Shown piece after piece: positions 1-5,129 of a stretch of 5,129 bases of DNA. A program made the translations under genes and the position numbers. The notes under the pieces were generated by a model, which was not told where the DNA came from, made no database searches, and worked only from the letters and a program-made list of their open reading frames with translations. This DNA comes from Cryomorphaceae bacterium (GTDB lineage Bacteria; Bacteroidota; Bacteroidia; Flavobacteriales; Schleiferiaceae), in the NCBI GenBank assembly GCA_003451355.1, contig DMDX01000157.1, positions 2,904 to 8,032 of the forward strand, read 5' to 3'. How positions within the stretch are numbered: position 1 is the stretch's first letter; every line of letters starts with the position of its first letter.

Positions 1-530
1 AGTTGGGGGTTGTAGGCCGTTTGGATGGAGTCGACCACGAGCAGGTCGGGCTTGAGCTGCTCGGCGGCCTGGAGAATTTTTGAGGTCGAAACTTCGGCGA
101 GGACGTGGCATCCGGGGCCATTAAAGCCGATGCGTTCGGCGCGCATTCGGATTTGTTCGGCGCTTTCTTCGCCGCTGGCATAGAGGGCTTTGGCACCAGC
201 ATGCAGGGCTACCTGCAGCATGAGGGTGGACTTGCCGATTCCGGGTTCTCCGCCCAAAAGGCTGAGTGACCCAGGAACCCATCCGCCACCGAGTACGCGG
301 TCAAGTTCGAGGTCGCCAGTGGGGACGCGGCGCTCGGCGCTGCGGTCCACCTGGTCGAGGGTCAAAACTCGGCTCTGACCGGGGGATACCCAGGCTTGGT
401 CGACGGGAGCGCGCTCAATAACTTCTTCGACGAGGGTGTTCCACGCACTGCAGCTGCGGCACTGACCGGCCCACTGGGGGTAGCTGGTTCCGCAGGACTG
501 GCAAACAAAGGCTTTTTTGGTCTTGGCCAT
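1..530 (-). CDS. radA: DNA repair protein RadA (Sms), N-terminal part, cut by window edge
   Basis: RadA is a RecA-like ATPase that helps process recombination intermediates, promoting branch migration at RecA-made joints. The first 176 codons are visible, running from an ATG at 530 off the left edge. The protein opens with a four-cysteine zinc finger (C10-x2-C13-x10-C24-x2-C27). The RecA-like core follows, with a Walker A motif GGEPGIGKST at residues 93-102, the family sequence YASGEESAEQIRMRA at 117-131, and a Walker B strand LLVVDSIQT at 163-171. The diagnostic KNRFG motif and the C-terminal Lon-like domain would lie beyond the window, so full length cannot be judged. It is the last visible gene of the panC-panD-membrane protein cluster, 30 bases after the preceding stop. 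No good Shine-Dalgarno is visible, and an imperfect hairpin sits just before the start. The identification is secure from the zinc finger plus Walker motifs. Confidence 0.97.
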   Translation of the reverse strand, partial: MAKTKKAFVCQSCGTSYPQWAGQCRSCSAWNTLVEEVIERAPVDQAWVSPGQSRVLTLDQVDRSAERRVPTGDLELDRVLGGGWVPGSLSLLGGEPGIGKSTLMLQVALHAGAKALYASGEESAEQIRMRAERIGFNGPGCHVLAEVSTSKILQAAEQLKPDLLVVDSIQTAYNPQ

Positions 531-535
531 GGTTA

Positions 536-556
536 CGCCAAGGTACGCACCCGGCG
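536..556 (-). other. imperfect hairpin just upstream of radA start
   Basis: Read on the minus strand, CGCCG pairs with TGGCG (one G-U pair), then there is one bulged base, then GGT pairs with ACC around a four-base loop GCGT. The structure fills most of the 30-base gap between the membrane protein stop and the radA ATG and ends 5 bases before that ATG. No T-run follows, so it does not look like an intrinsic terminator. It could modulate radA translation or be chance in GC-rich DNA. The pairing is seen directly; any function is inference. Confidence 0.3.
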
Positions 557-560
557 CGGC

Positions 561-1535
561 TTAGTCGTTTTTAAAACGGTTCAGGCCGATGAACCCGATG
601 ATGCCCGTAGACATCAGCATGAGTGCCTGAGCGGCGTGCACGAGTGTGGCAAAGGCGAGGCCTTCGACGTAGGGAATACTGAGTACCTCGAGGGCCTTGG
701 CTACGAGGTAGTGGTAGGCTCCGACGCCCCCCGGAACGGGAATCACGATGCCCAAGCTCGCCGCCATCATCACGAATAGGCCCTGGTCGATCCCGATGTG
801 CTCTGTGGACGGAAGGGCAAAAAAGCACACGTAGACCATCACAAAGTAGGCGCTCCAGATGTACAGCGTGTGCCCGAGGTAGGCCCAGGGTTTGTTGAGG
901 CGCACAATGCTGGTGAAGCCTTGGGCGAGGCCGCGCAAAAACGTTTGTACGCGCTGGCCGACAGCAGTTTCAAAAAAACGGTGGCGAAGGAGCCAAGAGG
1001 CTACCGCAAGGGTGAGTCCAACGACGGGAATCCACGGGAACCCGCTGCCGCCGCCGCTCGGTGCAGACTGGGTGCTGGCCAAGAGTTTTTGCAGCTCTGG
1101 GTAGGTGAGGAGCACGGTGATTCCGAGCAGAATGGCCATCATGATGAGGTCAATGAGGCGCTCGACGATGATGGTGCCGATAAGGATGTCGACAGGGATT
1201 TTGTCGCTGCGGCGCAGGGCGGTGGCTCGGGCCACTTCGCCGGCGCGCGGAACCACCATGTTAATGAGGTAGCCGATTCCGATGGCGTGCGTCGCCCTCC
1301 ATGAGGTGGTGGTGTAACCCATAGAATCGAGGACGATCTTCCAGCGCATTCCGCGCGAAATCACGGCGGAATAGCCGACCGCAATGCTCACGGCGAACCA
1401 GTACCACGTCGCTCGGCTCATTTCGCGGCCTACGGCGTGGATGTCCACTCCCCTGAAGGCGAAGTAGAGCAAGCCAACCCCCAGTGCAGCGAACACAAGG
1501 GTTTTCAGCCAACTCGGAGTGCGAGGAAGGTTCAA
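561..1535 (-). CDS. lysylphosphatidylglycerol synthase-type integral membrane protein (PF03706-like, flippase domain only)
   Basis: This 324-residue polytopic membrane protein resembles the N-terminal flippase-type domain of MprF and the stand-alone YbhN/UPF0104-type proteins. I count roughly eight hydrophobic segments, near residues 12-28, 44-60, 84-96, 115-144, 167-183, 218-241, 250-268 and 293-318. Family-type signatures are SRGMRWKIVLD (60-70), PRAGEVARA (96-104), ERLIDL (125-130) and PVPGGVGAYHY (266-276). The C-terminal aminoacyl-transferase domain of true MprF is absent, so lysyl-PG synthesis should not be assigned despite the family name; lipid or polyprenyl-linked substrate transport is only a guess. 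A glycine/serine-rich loop (158-165) separates the two halves. The start is TTG at 1535, 2 bases after the panD stop; the first in-frame ATG is residue 39, after the first membrane segment. A weak AAGGG lies upstream. Slightly longer forms overlapping panD cannot be excluded. Confidence 0.88.
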   Translation of the reverse strand: MNLPRTPSWLKTLVFAALGVGLLYFAFRGVDIHAVGREMSRATWYWFAVSIAVGYSAVISRGMRWKIVLDSMGYTTTSWRATHAIGIGYLINMVVPRAGEVARATALRRSDKIPVDILIGTIIVERLIDLIMMAILLGITVLLTYPELQKLLASTQSAPSGGGSGFPWIPVVGLTLAVASWLLRHRFFETAVGQRVQTFLRGLAQGFTSIVRLNKPWAYLGHTLYIWSAYFVMVYVCFFALPSTEHIGIDQGLFVMMAASLGIVIPVPGGVGAYHYLVAKALEVLSIPYVEGLAFATLVHAAQALMLMSTGIIGFIGLNRFKND

Positions 1536-1537
1536 GA

Positions 1538-1891
1538 TCAGGCCCTTAAACGATTGGTTGGCTCTTCTGGAAAGAGAAGGGTCGGCTGGTAGCTGCGCGC
1601 CTCTTCAATGCTCATCGCGGCATAGGCGATGATGATGATGACGTCTCCTTTTTGCACGCGGCGAGCTGCAGGGCCGTTCAGGGTGACTTCGCCGCTGCCT
1701 TTACCGCCGCGAATAACGTAGGTGTCAAAGCGCTCGCCGTTGTCGATGTTTACGATCGTAACTTTCTGACCTTCAATCAGTTTGGCGGCATCAATGAGGT
1801 CGCTGTCGAGCGTGATGCTTCCGATGTAGTTCAACTCTGCGCCGGTGACGCGGACGCGGTGAATTTTGCTGTAGAGTACCTCAATCGTCAT
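1538..1891 (-). CDS. panD: aspartate 1-decarboxylase proenzyme
   Basis: PanD decarboxylates L-aspartate to beta-alanine in the cytoplasm, supplying one half of pantothenate. The 117-residue protein begins MTIEVLYSKIHRVRVTGAEL and carries the self-cleavage site Gly24-Ser25 within NYIGSIT. Cleavage there gives a 24-residue beta chain and an alpha chain whose N-terminal Ser25 becomes the pyruvoyl cofactor. Residues known to matter in the E. coli enzyme are present at the same numbers: K9, H11, Y22, R54, T57, Y58 and N72. The length is slightly below the 126 residues of E. coli PanD. I chose the ATG at 1891 rather than a TTG 9 bases upstream because it matches the family N terminus and forms an ATGA overlap with the panC stop, suggesting translational coupling. 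No PanM/PanZ-type maturation factor is visible here, so self-processing is assumed. Confidence 0.97.
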   Translation of the reverse strand: MTIEVLYSKIHRVRVTGAELNYIGSITLDSDLIDAAKLIEGQKVTIVNIDNGERFDTYVIRGGKGSGEVTLNGPAARRVQKGDVIIIIAYAAMSIEEARSYQPTLLFPEEPTNRLRA

Positions 1892-2766
1892 TTGCGGCAA
1901 AGGTACAACGGGGCGTTGTCGATGAGCCGAACTCCCCCGGCATACACGGATAGAAGCGTGTGTACGCTTCGCCCGTAGGAGTCCACGGGGCGGTCGGGGT
2001 CGGTGAGGGGCTCAAGGGTGTCAGAGAAGATGAAGTCGATGGATTCCACCACGAGGCCCTCGGCACGATCGAGTTCTTTGCGCAGCTCTCGCTGAAGTGC
2101 GCGGGCCGGAGCCGGGAATTCACGCACCTCATTGGCCGCCCACAACAGGGCTTGGTAGATGGCGGGGACTGTGGCGCGCTGCTGCGGAGTGAGCAGTCTG
2201 TTGCGCGAACTCATTGCGAGTCCATCCGACTCGCGAAGGGTGGGGCAGGATACGATGATTGGGGTTCCGCCCCGAAGTGCCGCAAGACGGCGCACAACCG
2301 CAACTTGCTGAAAGTCTTTGAGTCCAAAGTAAGCTTTGGTGGCCTCGGTCAGTGTGAACAGGCGGTCCACGACGGTGGCAACTCCCTGAAAGTGACCGGG
2401 CCGAAAGGCTCCCTCGAGCCGGGTGTCGAGCCCTTGCAGGTCAAAGTGCTGGCTTTGAACGCCGTCGGGGTAGAGGTCGGCGGCCGAAGGAAACCAGACC
2501 GCAGCGGCTTCAGAATTCCGCAGTAGCGCGATGTCTCCGTCCTCGTCGCGGGGGTAGGAGGCGAGATCTTCGGGCCGGTTGAACTGGGTAGGATTGACAA
2601 AAATGCTGACTAACACGGGCGCTCCATCTTGAGCAGCGCGGGCCACCAACGCGAGGTGCCCGGCATGCAATGCCCCCATGGTGGGAACAAATCCAAGTTC
2701 GTTGTGTGCACTGCGCCATTCGCGCAGTTGGTCGAGGGTCCGAAGGACCGTGAGAGATTCCGCCAA
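1888..2766 (-). CDS. panC: pantothenate synthetase (pantoate--beta-alanine ligase)
   Basis: PanC joins D-pantoate and beta-alanine with ATP, through a pantoyl-adenylate intermediate, to give pantothenate for coenzyme A. The 292-residue protein has the nucleotidyltransferase HIGH signature in PTMGALHAGHLALV (28-41, HAGH at 34-37), the substrate strand SIFVNPTQF (54-62), the family block FRPGHFQGVATVVDRLF (121-137), FGLKDFQQV (147-155) and the KMSKS-like segment GLAMSSRN (182-189). Length is typical. The start is TTG at 2766: an in-frame TAG lies at 2779-2781, no ATG or GTG lies between, and the first ATG is Met30 inside the active-site motif, too late to be the start. It is the first gene of the leftward operon and immediately precedes panD, which makes its beta-alanine substrate. 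Promoter candidates upstream on this strand are weak (imperfect box at 2788-2794). Confidence 0.97.
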   Translation of the reverse strand: MAESLTVLRTLDQLREWRSAHNELGFVPTMGALHAGHLALVARAAQDGAPVLVSIFVNPTQFNRPEDLASYPRDEDGDIALLRNSEAAAVWFPSAADLYPDGVQSQHFDLQGLDTRLEGAFRPGHFQGVATVVDRLFTLTEATKAYFGLKDFQQVAVVRRLAALRGGTPIIVSCPTLRESDGLAMSSRNRLLTPQQRATVPAIYQALLWAANEVREFPAPARALQRELRKELDRAEGLVVESIDFIFSDTLEPLTDPDRPVDSYGRSVHTLLSVYAGGVRLIDNAPLYLCRK

Positions 2767-2820
2767 AACAGGCCAAAACTAGAGCGCCAAATTAGAATTC
2801 CGTACCTTTGTGGGCCAATT
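2762..2820. repeat. four short GCCAA-containing repeats spanning the divergent intergenic region
   Basis: On the plus strand GCCAA occurs at 2762, 2772, 2786 and 2814, each followed by an A/T-rich stretch. The first two share the exact octamer GCCAAAAC, 10 bases apart; the later intervals are 14 and 28 bases. The first copy overlaps the panC TTG start. They could be binding sites for a regulator of the divergent operons, but short A/T-rich words recur by chance between genes. The repeats are seen directly; function is not shown. Confidence 0.3.
2803..2810 (+). promoter_or_regulatory. candidate Bacteroidota -7 promoter box TACCTTTG
   Basis: TACCTTTG matches the TAnnTTTG -7 element recognised by the Bacteroidota primary sigma factor. 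It lies 33 bases before the ATG of the glycogen-synthase-like gene, giving a predicted leader of about 25-30 bases. No convincing -33 TTG/TTTG element is seen at the usual distance upstream. A purine-rich AAGAAGAG at 2833-2840 could assist ribosome binding. This would drive the rightward operon through the DUF4270 gene and glmS. Confidence 0.5.
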
Positions 2821-2843
2821 TATAGGCACGATAAGAAGAGATT

Positions 2844-3644
2844 ATGGCAAAGCGGCGCATTTTATACGTTTCACACGAGATTAAGCCCTACTTCCCCGAG
2901 GGGGATTTGGCCAATGCCGCACTGGCTTTTCCAAAGAAAATGAACGAGTTAGGTCATGAGATTCGCGCCTTCATGCCCCGATTCGGTATTATCAACGAAC
3001 GCCGCCACCAACTTCACGAAGTCATTCGTTTGAGCGGAATCAACGTGGTCATTAACGACTACGACCAGCCGCTGATCATTAAAGTTGCATCCGTTCCGGG
3101 AGCCAAGATTCAAGTCTACTTCATTGATAACGAGGAGTACTTCAAGCGCAAGGGCACCTGGGAAGACGCCCAAGGCTCCTTTTACGACGACAATGGTGCG
3201 CGCTCGCTGTTTTTCAGCAAATCCATCATTGAGACCATTAAAAAGCTCGGCTGGCAACCGGATGTCGTGCACGTGATGGGCTGGATGTCTGCACCGCTGC
3301 CGGTCTACTTGCGCCAGTTTCACAACGACGATGCTCACTTCGCCGGAACCAAAGTGGTCTACAGCCTTTTTGAAAACGGTTTTGAGGGCTGCCTCGACAA
3401 GGGCCTTGAAGAAGGCATGACCTTTGACGGAGTGCAGGGCATGGACCAGTTTACCAATCCTTCGGCCGAGGCGCTCTTTTGCGGAGCCGCCCGCCACTCG
3501 GACGCCGTGCTTCAAATGAGCCCGAACGCTTCTCCCGCCGCGGTTGAGGCCGCAAAGGCCGCGGGGGTTCCCGTGCACAACGGAGCAGAGTTTCTTGAGA
3601 ACCCTGCGGCCCTCGATGCGTTTTACGAGTCACTGTTCGTCTAA
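2844..3644 (+). CDS. short glycogen/starch synthase-like protein (GT5 N-terminal domain only, probably non-catalytic)
   Basis: The 266-residue protein resembles only the N-terminal Rossmann-like half of GlgA (PF08323 type); full GlgA is about 480 residues and has a second nucleotide-sugar-binding domain, absent here. Clear homology is seen in RILYVSHEIKPYFPEGDLAN (5-24), then FPKKMNELGHEIRAFMPRFG (29-48), DNEEYF (95-100), and PDVVHVMGW (139-147). Key GlgA positions are changed: the ADP-glucose-binding KTGGLADV-type loop reads PEGDLANA (18-25), and the HAHDW motif reads HVMGW (143-147), losing the second His and the Asp. Glycogen synthesis is therefore unlikely from this protein alone; a binding, regulatory or scaffold role is possible. 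The stop at 3644 is clean and the C terminus ends in an ordinary helix, so this looks like an established short form rather than a broken gene. It heads the rightward operon with the DUF4270 gene and glmS. Confidence 0.85.
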   Translation: MAKRRILYVSHEIKPYFPEGDLANAALAFPKKMNELGHEIRAFMPRFGIINERRHQLHEVIRLSGINVVINDYDQPLIIKVASVPGAKIQVYFIDNEEYFKRKGTWEDAQGSFYDDNGARSLFFSKSIIETIKKLGWQPDVVHVMGWMSAPLPVYLRQFHNDDAHFAGTKVVYSLFENGFEGCLDKGLEEGMTFDGVQGMDQFTNPSAEALFCGAARHSDAVLQMSPNASPAAVEAAKAAGVPVHNGAEFLENPAALDAFYESLFV

Positions 3645-3650
3645 GTTTTT

Positions 3651-4958
3651 ATGCGTCGGATTTTAGCCGTTGCTGTACTCGCGTTCGCGTTTGCGTCCTG
3701 CGAAAAGTCGACCGGAGAAATCGGTTTGGATTTCGTCGACGGAAGTCAGTTTGCCTTCGGAACCAAGTCGGAAGTAGCGATGCGTACCCACACGGAGGCG
3801 TTTGACTCGCTGGTGACGCTGCGCCCCGCGGCTCTGCTCGTGGGCAGCTACCAAGACCCCATTTTTGGACGCCCGACGGCTTCGTTCGCCACTCAAGTAG
3901 TGCTCAGTTCTGTCGCACCTGATTTTGGTGCGAATCCCACGGTAGATTCCGTGTTCATGATCCTTCCGTATGCCGGATGGTACGGTGACACGACTGCGGC
4001 GTTTCAGATTAAGGTGCAGCGAAGCGATTCCGCCTTGACCGACTCAGTGTACTACGCGTTCAGCACCGCAGCCGCAGGCGAAACCCTTTGCGACACGAGT
4101 TTTGTGCCCAAGGCAGGTGTTAAAACCCTTCGTACGGGGGTACGCGTAGGCGAGACCTCGATGTTTCTCAAGCTCAGCCGCCAAAAGTTTCAGGAGTGGA
4201 TTGTGGACGCCTCGACGGCCAACCCGAGTGTACTTGAGTCGAATGCGGCCTTTTTGGACTACTTCAACGGGCTCATAGTGTCCGGCGGACCGAATAACGA
4301 GACCATGTACCAGTTCAATCCGGGCGACGCCTCTGCGAAGGTTCGAATTTTTTACACGAACGATTCGATTCGCGCGGATACCTCTACAGCCGGTCTTGAC
4401 TATGGGGTGTACGACCTCTTATGGACTTCAGGGGTGCAGAGCTTTAACATGATTACCCACGACCGCAGCCAGGCCGCGTTCGATTTGGCAGCTCAGGACA
4501 CGGTACTCGGTGAGCCATCGGTCTACATCCAAGGCCTCGGGGGTGCGGTAACGGTTTTGAATCTTGACGGACTGCGTGCACTGCGCGACAGCGGCTACGT
4601 CGTGAACTATGCGGAACTCGTGGTTCCGGTTCGCGAAGGCTCGAATTTGAAGTACCAGGCACCGGGCGGATTGAGTGTGCTGCAGGTCAAAGGTTCTGCA
4701 AAAACGCTCATTCGTGACTACCAACGCGGGTTTGTGGGCGGAACATTTAGCGCCTCTGGCGTACTCCGCAAAGGGGCCTACCGCTTTGAAATCACCCGCC
4801 ACGTGCAGGATTTGCTCGGATTGGACACTACCTCGTCCTACCGTATGATGCTTATTCCTGAGCGCATGGCTTCGTCACCGTTGCGCGCCGTACTGCACGG
4901 CAACGCCGACGCGGTCGAGCCAATGTCGCTAAATTTGTGGTACACCAAACCAAACTAA
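3651..4958 (+). CDS. DUF4270-family lipoprotein, function unknown
   Basis: The 435-residue protein starts with a short lipoprotein signal peptide: MRR, a hydrophobic stretch (residues 4-16), then FASC with Cys17 as the likely lipidated residue. The DUF4270 family call comes from the N-terminal pattern: CEKSTGEIGLDF just after the lipid site, then LLVGSYQDPIFGRPTASFATQ-like sequence across residues 62-82, and the following alternation of short hydrophobic strands and D/S/T/G-rich turns. The whole protein looks beta-rich, ending in LNLWYTKPN. No catalytic motif is recognisable, and only one other cysteine (in ETLCDTS) was noticed. Residues after Cys17 are E-K-S-T, not a strongly acidic surface-export signal, so periplasmic versus surface location is unresolved. 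It starts 6 bases after the glycogen-synthase-like stop and ends 7 bases before glmS, so it is almost certainly co-transcribed with both. Family membership is from memory of the pattern. Confidence 0.85.
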   Translation: MRRILAVAVLAFAFASCEKSTGEIGLDFVDGSQFAFGTKSEVAMRTHTEAFDSLVTLRPAALLVGSYQDPIFGRPTASFATQVVLSSVAPDFGANPTVDSVFMILPYAGWYGDTTAAFQIKVQRSDSALTDSVYYAFSTAAAGETLCDTSFVPKAGVKTLRTGVRVGETSMFLKLSRQKFQEWIVDASTANPSVLESNAAFLDYFNGLIVSGGPNNETMYQFNPGDASAKVRIFYTNDSIRADTSTAGLDYGVYDLLWTSGVQSFNMITHDRSQAAFDLAAQDTVLGEPSVYIQGLGGAVTVLNLDGLRALRDSGYVVNYAELVVPVREGSNLKYQAPGGLSVLQVKGSAKTLIRDYQRGFVGGTFSASGVLRKGAYRFEITRHVQDLLGLDTTSSYRMMLIPERMASSPLRAVLHGNADAVEPMSLNLWYTKPN

Positions 4959-4965
4959 ATCGCGT

Positions 4966-5129
4966 ATGTGCGGCATTGTCGGATACATCGGGCCCCGCGA
5001 GGCGTACCCGATCCTTGTTCAAGGTCTTAAACGTTTAGAATACCGCGGATACGATTCCGCCGGAGTTGCCCTGTCCAACGGTCGCCTTGACGTCTTCAAA
5101 AAGATGGGAAAGGTTTCGGCTCTTGAGGC
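4966..5129 (+). CDS. glmS: glutamine--fructose-6-phosphate aminotransferase (isomerizing), N-terminal part, cut by window edge
   Basis: GlmS makes glucosamine-6-phosphate from fructose-6-phosphate and glutamine, the entry step to UDP-GlcNAc for peptidoglycan and lipopolysaccharide. The first 54 codons are visible. The start MCGIVGYIG leaves Cys2 as the N-terminal nucleophile of the class II glutamine amidotransferase domain after Met removal. LKRLEYRGYDSAG (21-33) is the classic GlmS signature and separates it from PurF and AsnB. The sugar isomerase (SIS) domains would lie beyond the right edge. It begins 7 bases after the DUF4270 stop with no terminator between. No glmS ribozyme fits in that gap, and none would be expected outside Gram-positive bacteria. 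Confidence 0.97.
   Translation, partial: MCGIVGYIGPREAYPILVQGLKRLEYRGYDSAGVALSNGRLDVFKKMGKVSALE

Noticed and set aside
396..779. 127-codon plus-strand open frame spanning the radA/membrane protein junction
   Set aside because: It overlaps two well-supported minus-strand genes and shows no family resemblance.
798..1304. 168-codon plus-strand open frame opposite the membrane protein
   Set aside because: Composition is biased (G/A/D/H rich) as expected from the complement of a hydrophobic coding sequence, and no family is recognisable.
1892..1900. Three-codon longer panD start at a TTG (MPQ extension)
   Set aside because: The family N terminus matches the ATG at 1891, numbering of catalytic residues fits that start, and it makes the ATGA overlap with panC.
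1960..2526. 188-codon plus-strand open frame opposite panC
   Set aside because: It lies antisense to a clearly conserved enzyme, has no recognisable domain, and long antisense frames are expected in GC-rich coding DNA.
2949..3578. 209-codon minus-strand open frame opposite the GlgA-like gene
   Set aside because: The plus strand carries clear GT5 homology and operon spacing. The antisense product is low in recognisable features and looks like a shadow.
4428..4802. 124-codon minus-strand open frame inside the DUF4270 gene
   Set aside because: It is antisense to a continuous lipoprotein gene and has no recognisable motif.
4959..4965. Possible terminator or glmS ribozyme between the DUF4270 gene and glmS
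   Set aside because: The gap is only 7 bases with no inverted repeat, so neither can fit.
1..5129. Mobile element, CRISPR, defence or other novel accessory system
   Set aside because: All genes fit conserved Bacteroidota housekeeping synteny. No transposase, integrase, repeat array, tRNA or end repeats were seen.

Overview
The window looks like an ordinary piece of a Bacteroidota chromosome, most likely a fairly GC-rich member of the Flavobacteriales or a relative. The lineage call rests on gene content and order: panC-panD-membrane protein-radA on one strand, back to back with a short glycogen-synthase-like gene, a DUF4270 lipoprotein gene and glmS on the other. From memory this arrangement recurs across Bacteroidota, and DUF4270 is essentially a Bacteroidota family. 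A TAnnTTTG promoter box, the form used by the Bacteroidota primary sigma factor, supports the call. I have not run any search.

The left part (1-2766) is read entirely on the minus strand, so its transcription order is panC, panD, a lysylphosphatidylglycerol-synthase-type membrane protein (PF03706-like), then radA, which runs off the left edge. The genes are tightly packed. panC and panD share an ATGA stop/start overlap, panD and the membrane gene are 2 bases apart, and radA follows after 30 bases. This looks like a single operon. PanC and PanD together supply pantothenate for coenzyme A: PanD makes beta-alanine and PanC joins it to pantoate. The membrane protein and the DNA-repair ATPase RadA have no obvious biochemical tie to that pathway. 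panC and the membrane protein gene both appear to start with TTG.

A 77-base divergent intergenic region (2767-2843) separates the two operons. It holds a good rightward -7 box and several GCCAA-containing short repeats.

The right part (2844-5129) is read on the plus strand: a 266-residue protein matching only the N-terminal half of GlgA and missing key catalytic residues, a 435-residue DUF4270 lipoprotein 6 bases later, and the first 54 codons of glmS 7 bases after that. GlmS feeds amino sugars into the cell envelope. The conserved linkage of a probable pseudo-glycosyltransferase, an envelope lipoprotein of unknown function and glmS is the most interesting open question here. I see no mobile element, CRISPR array, RNA gene or defence system, and no intergenic gap over 300 bases.
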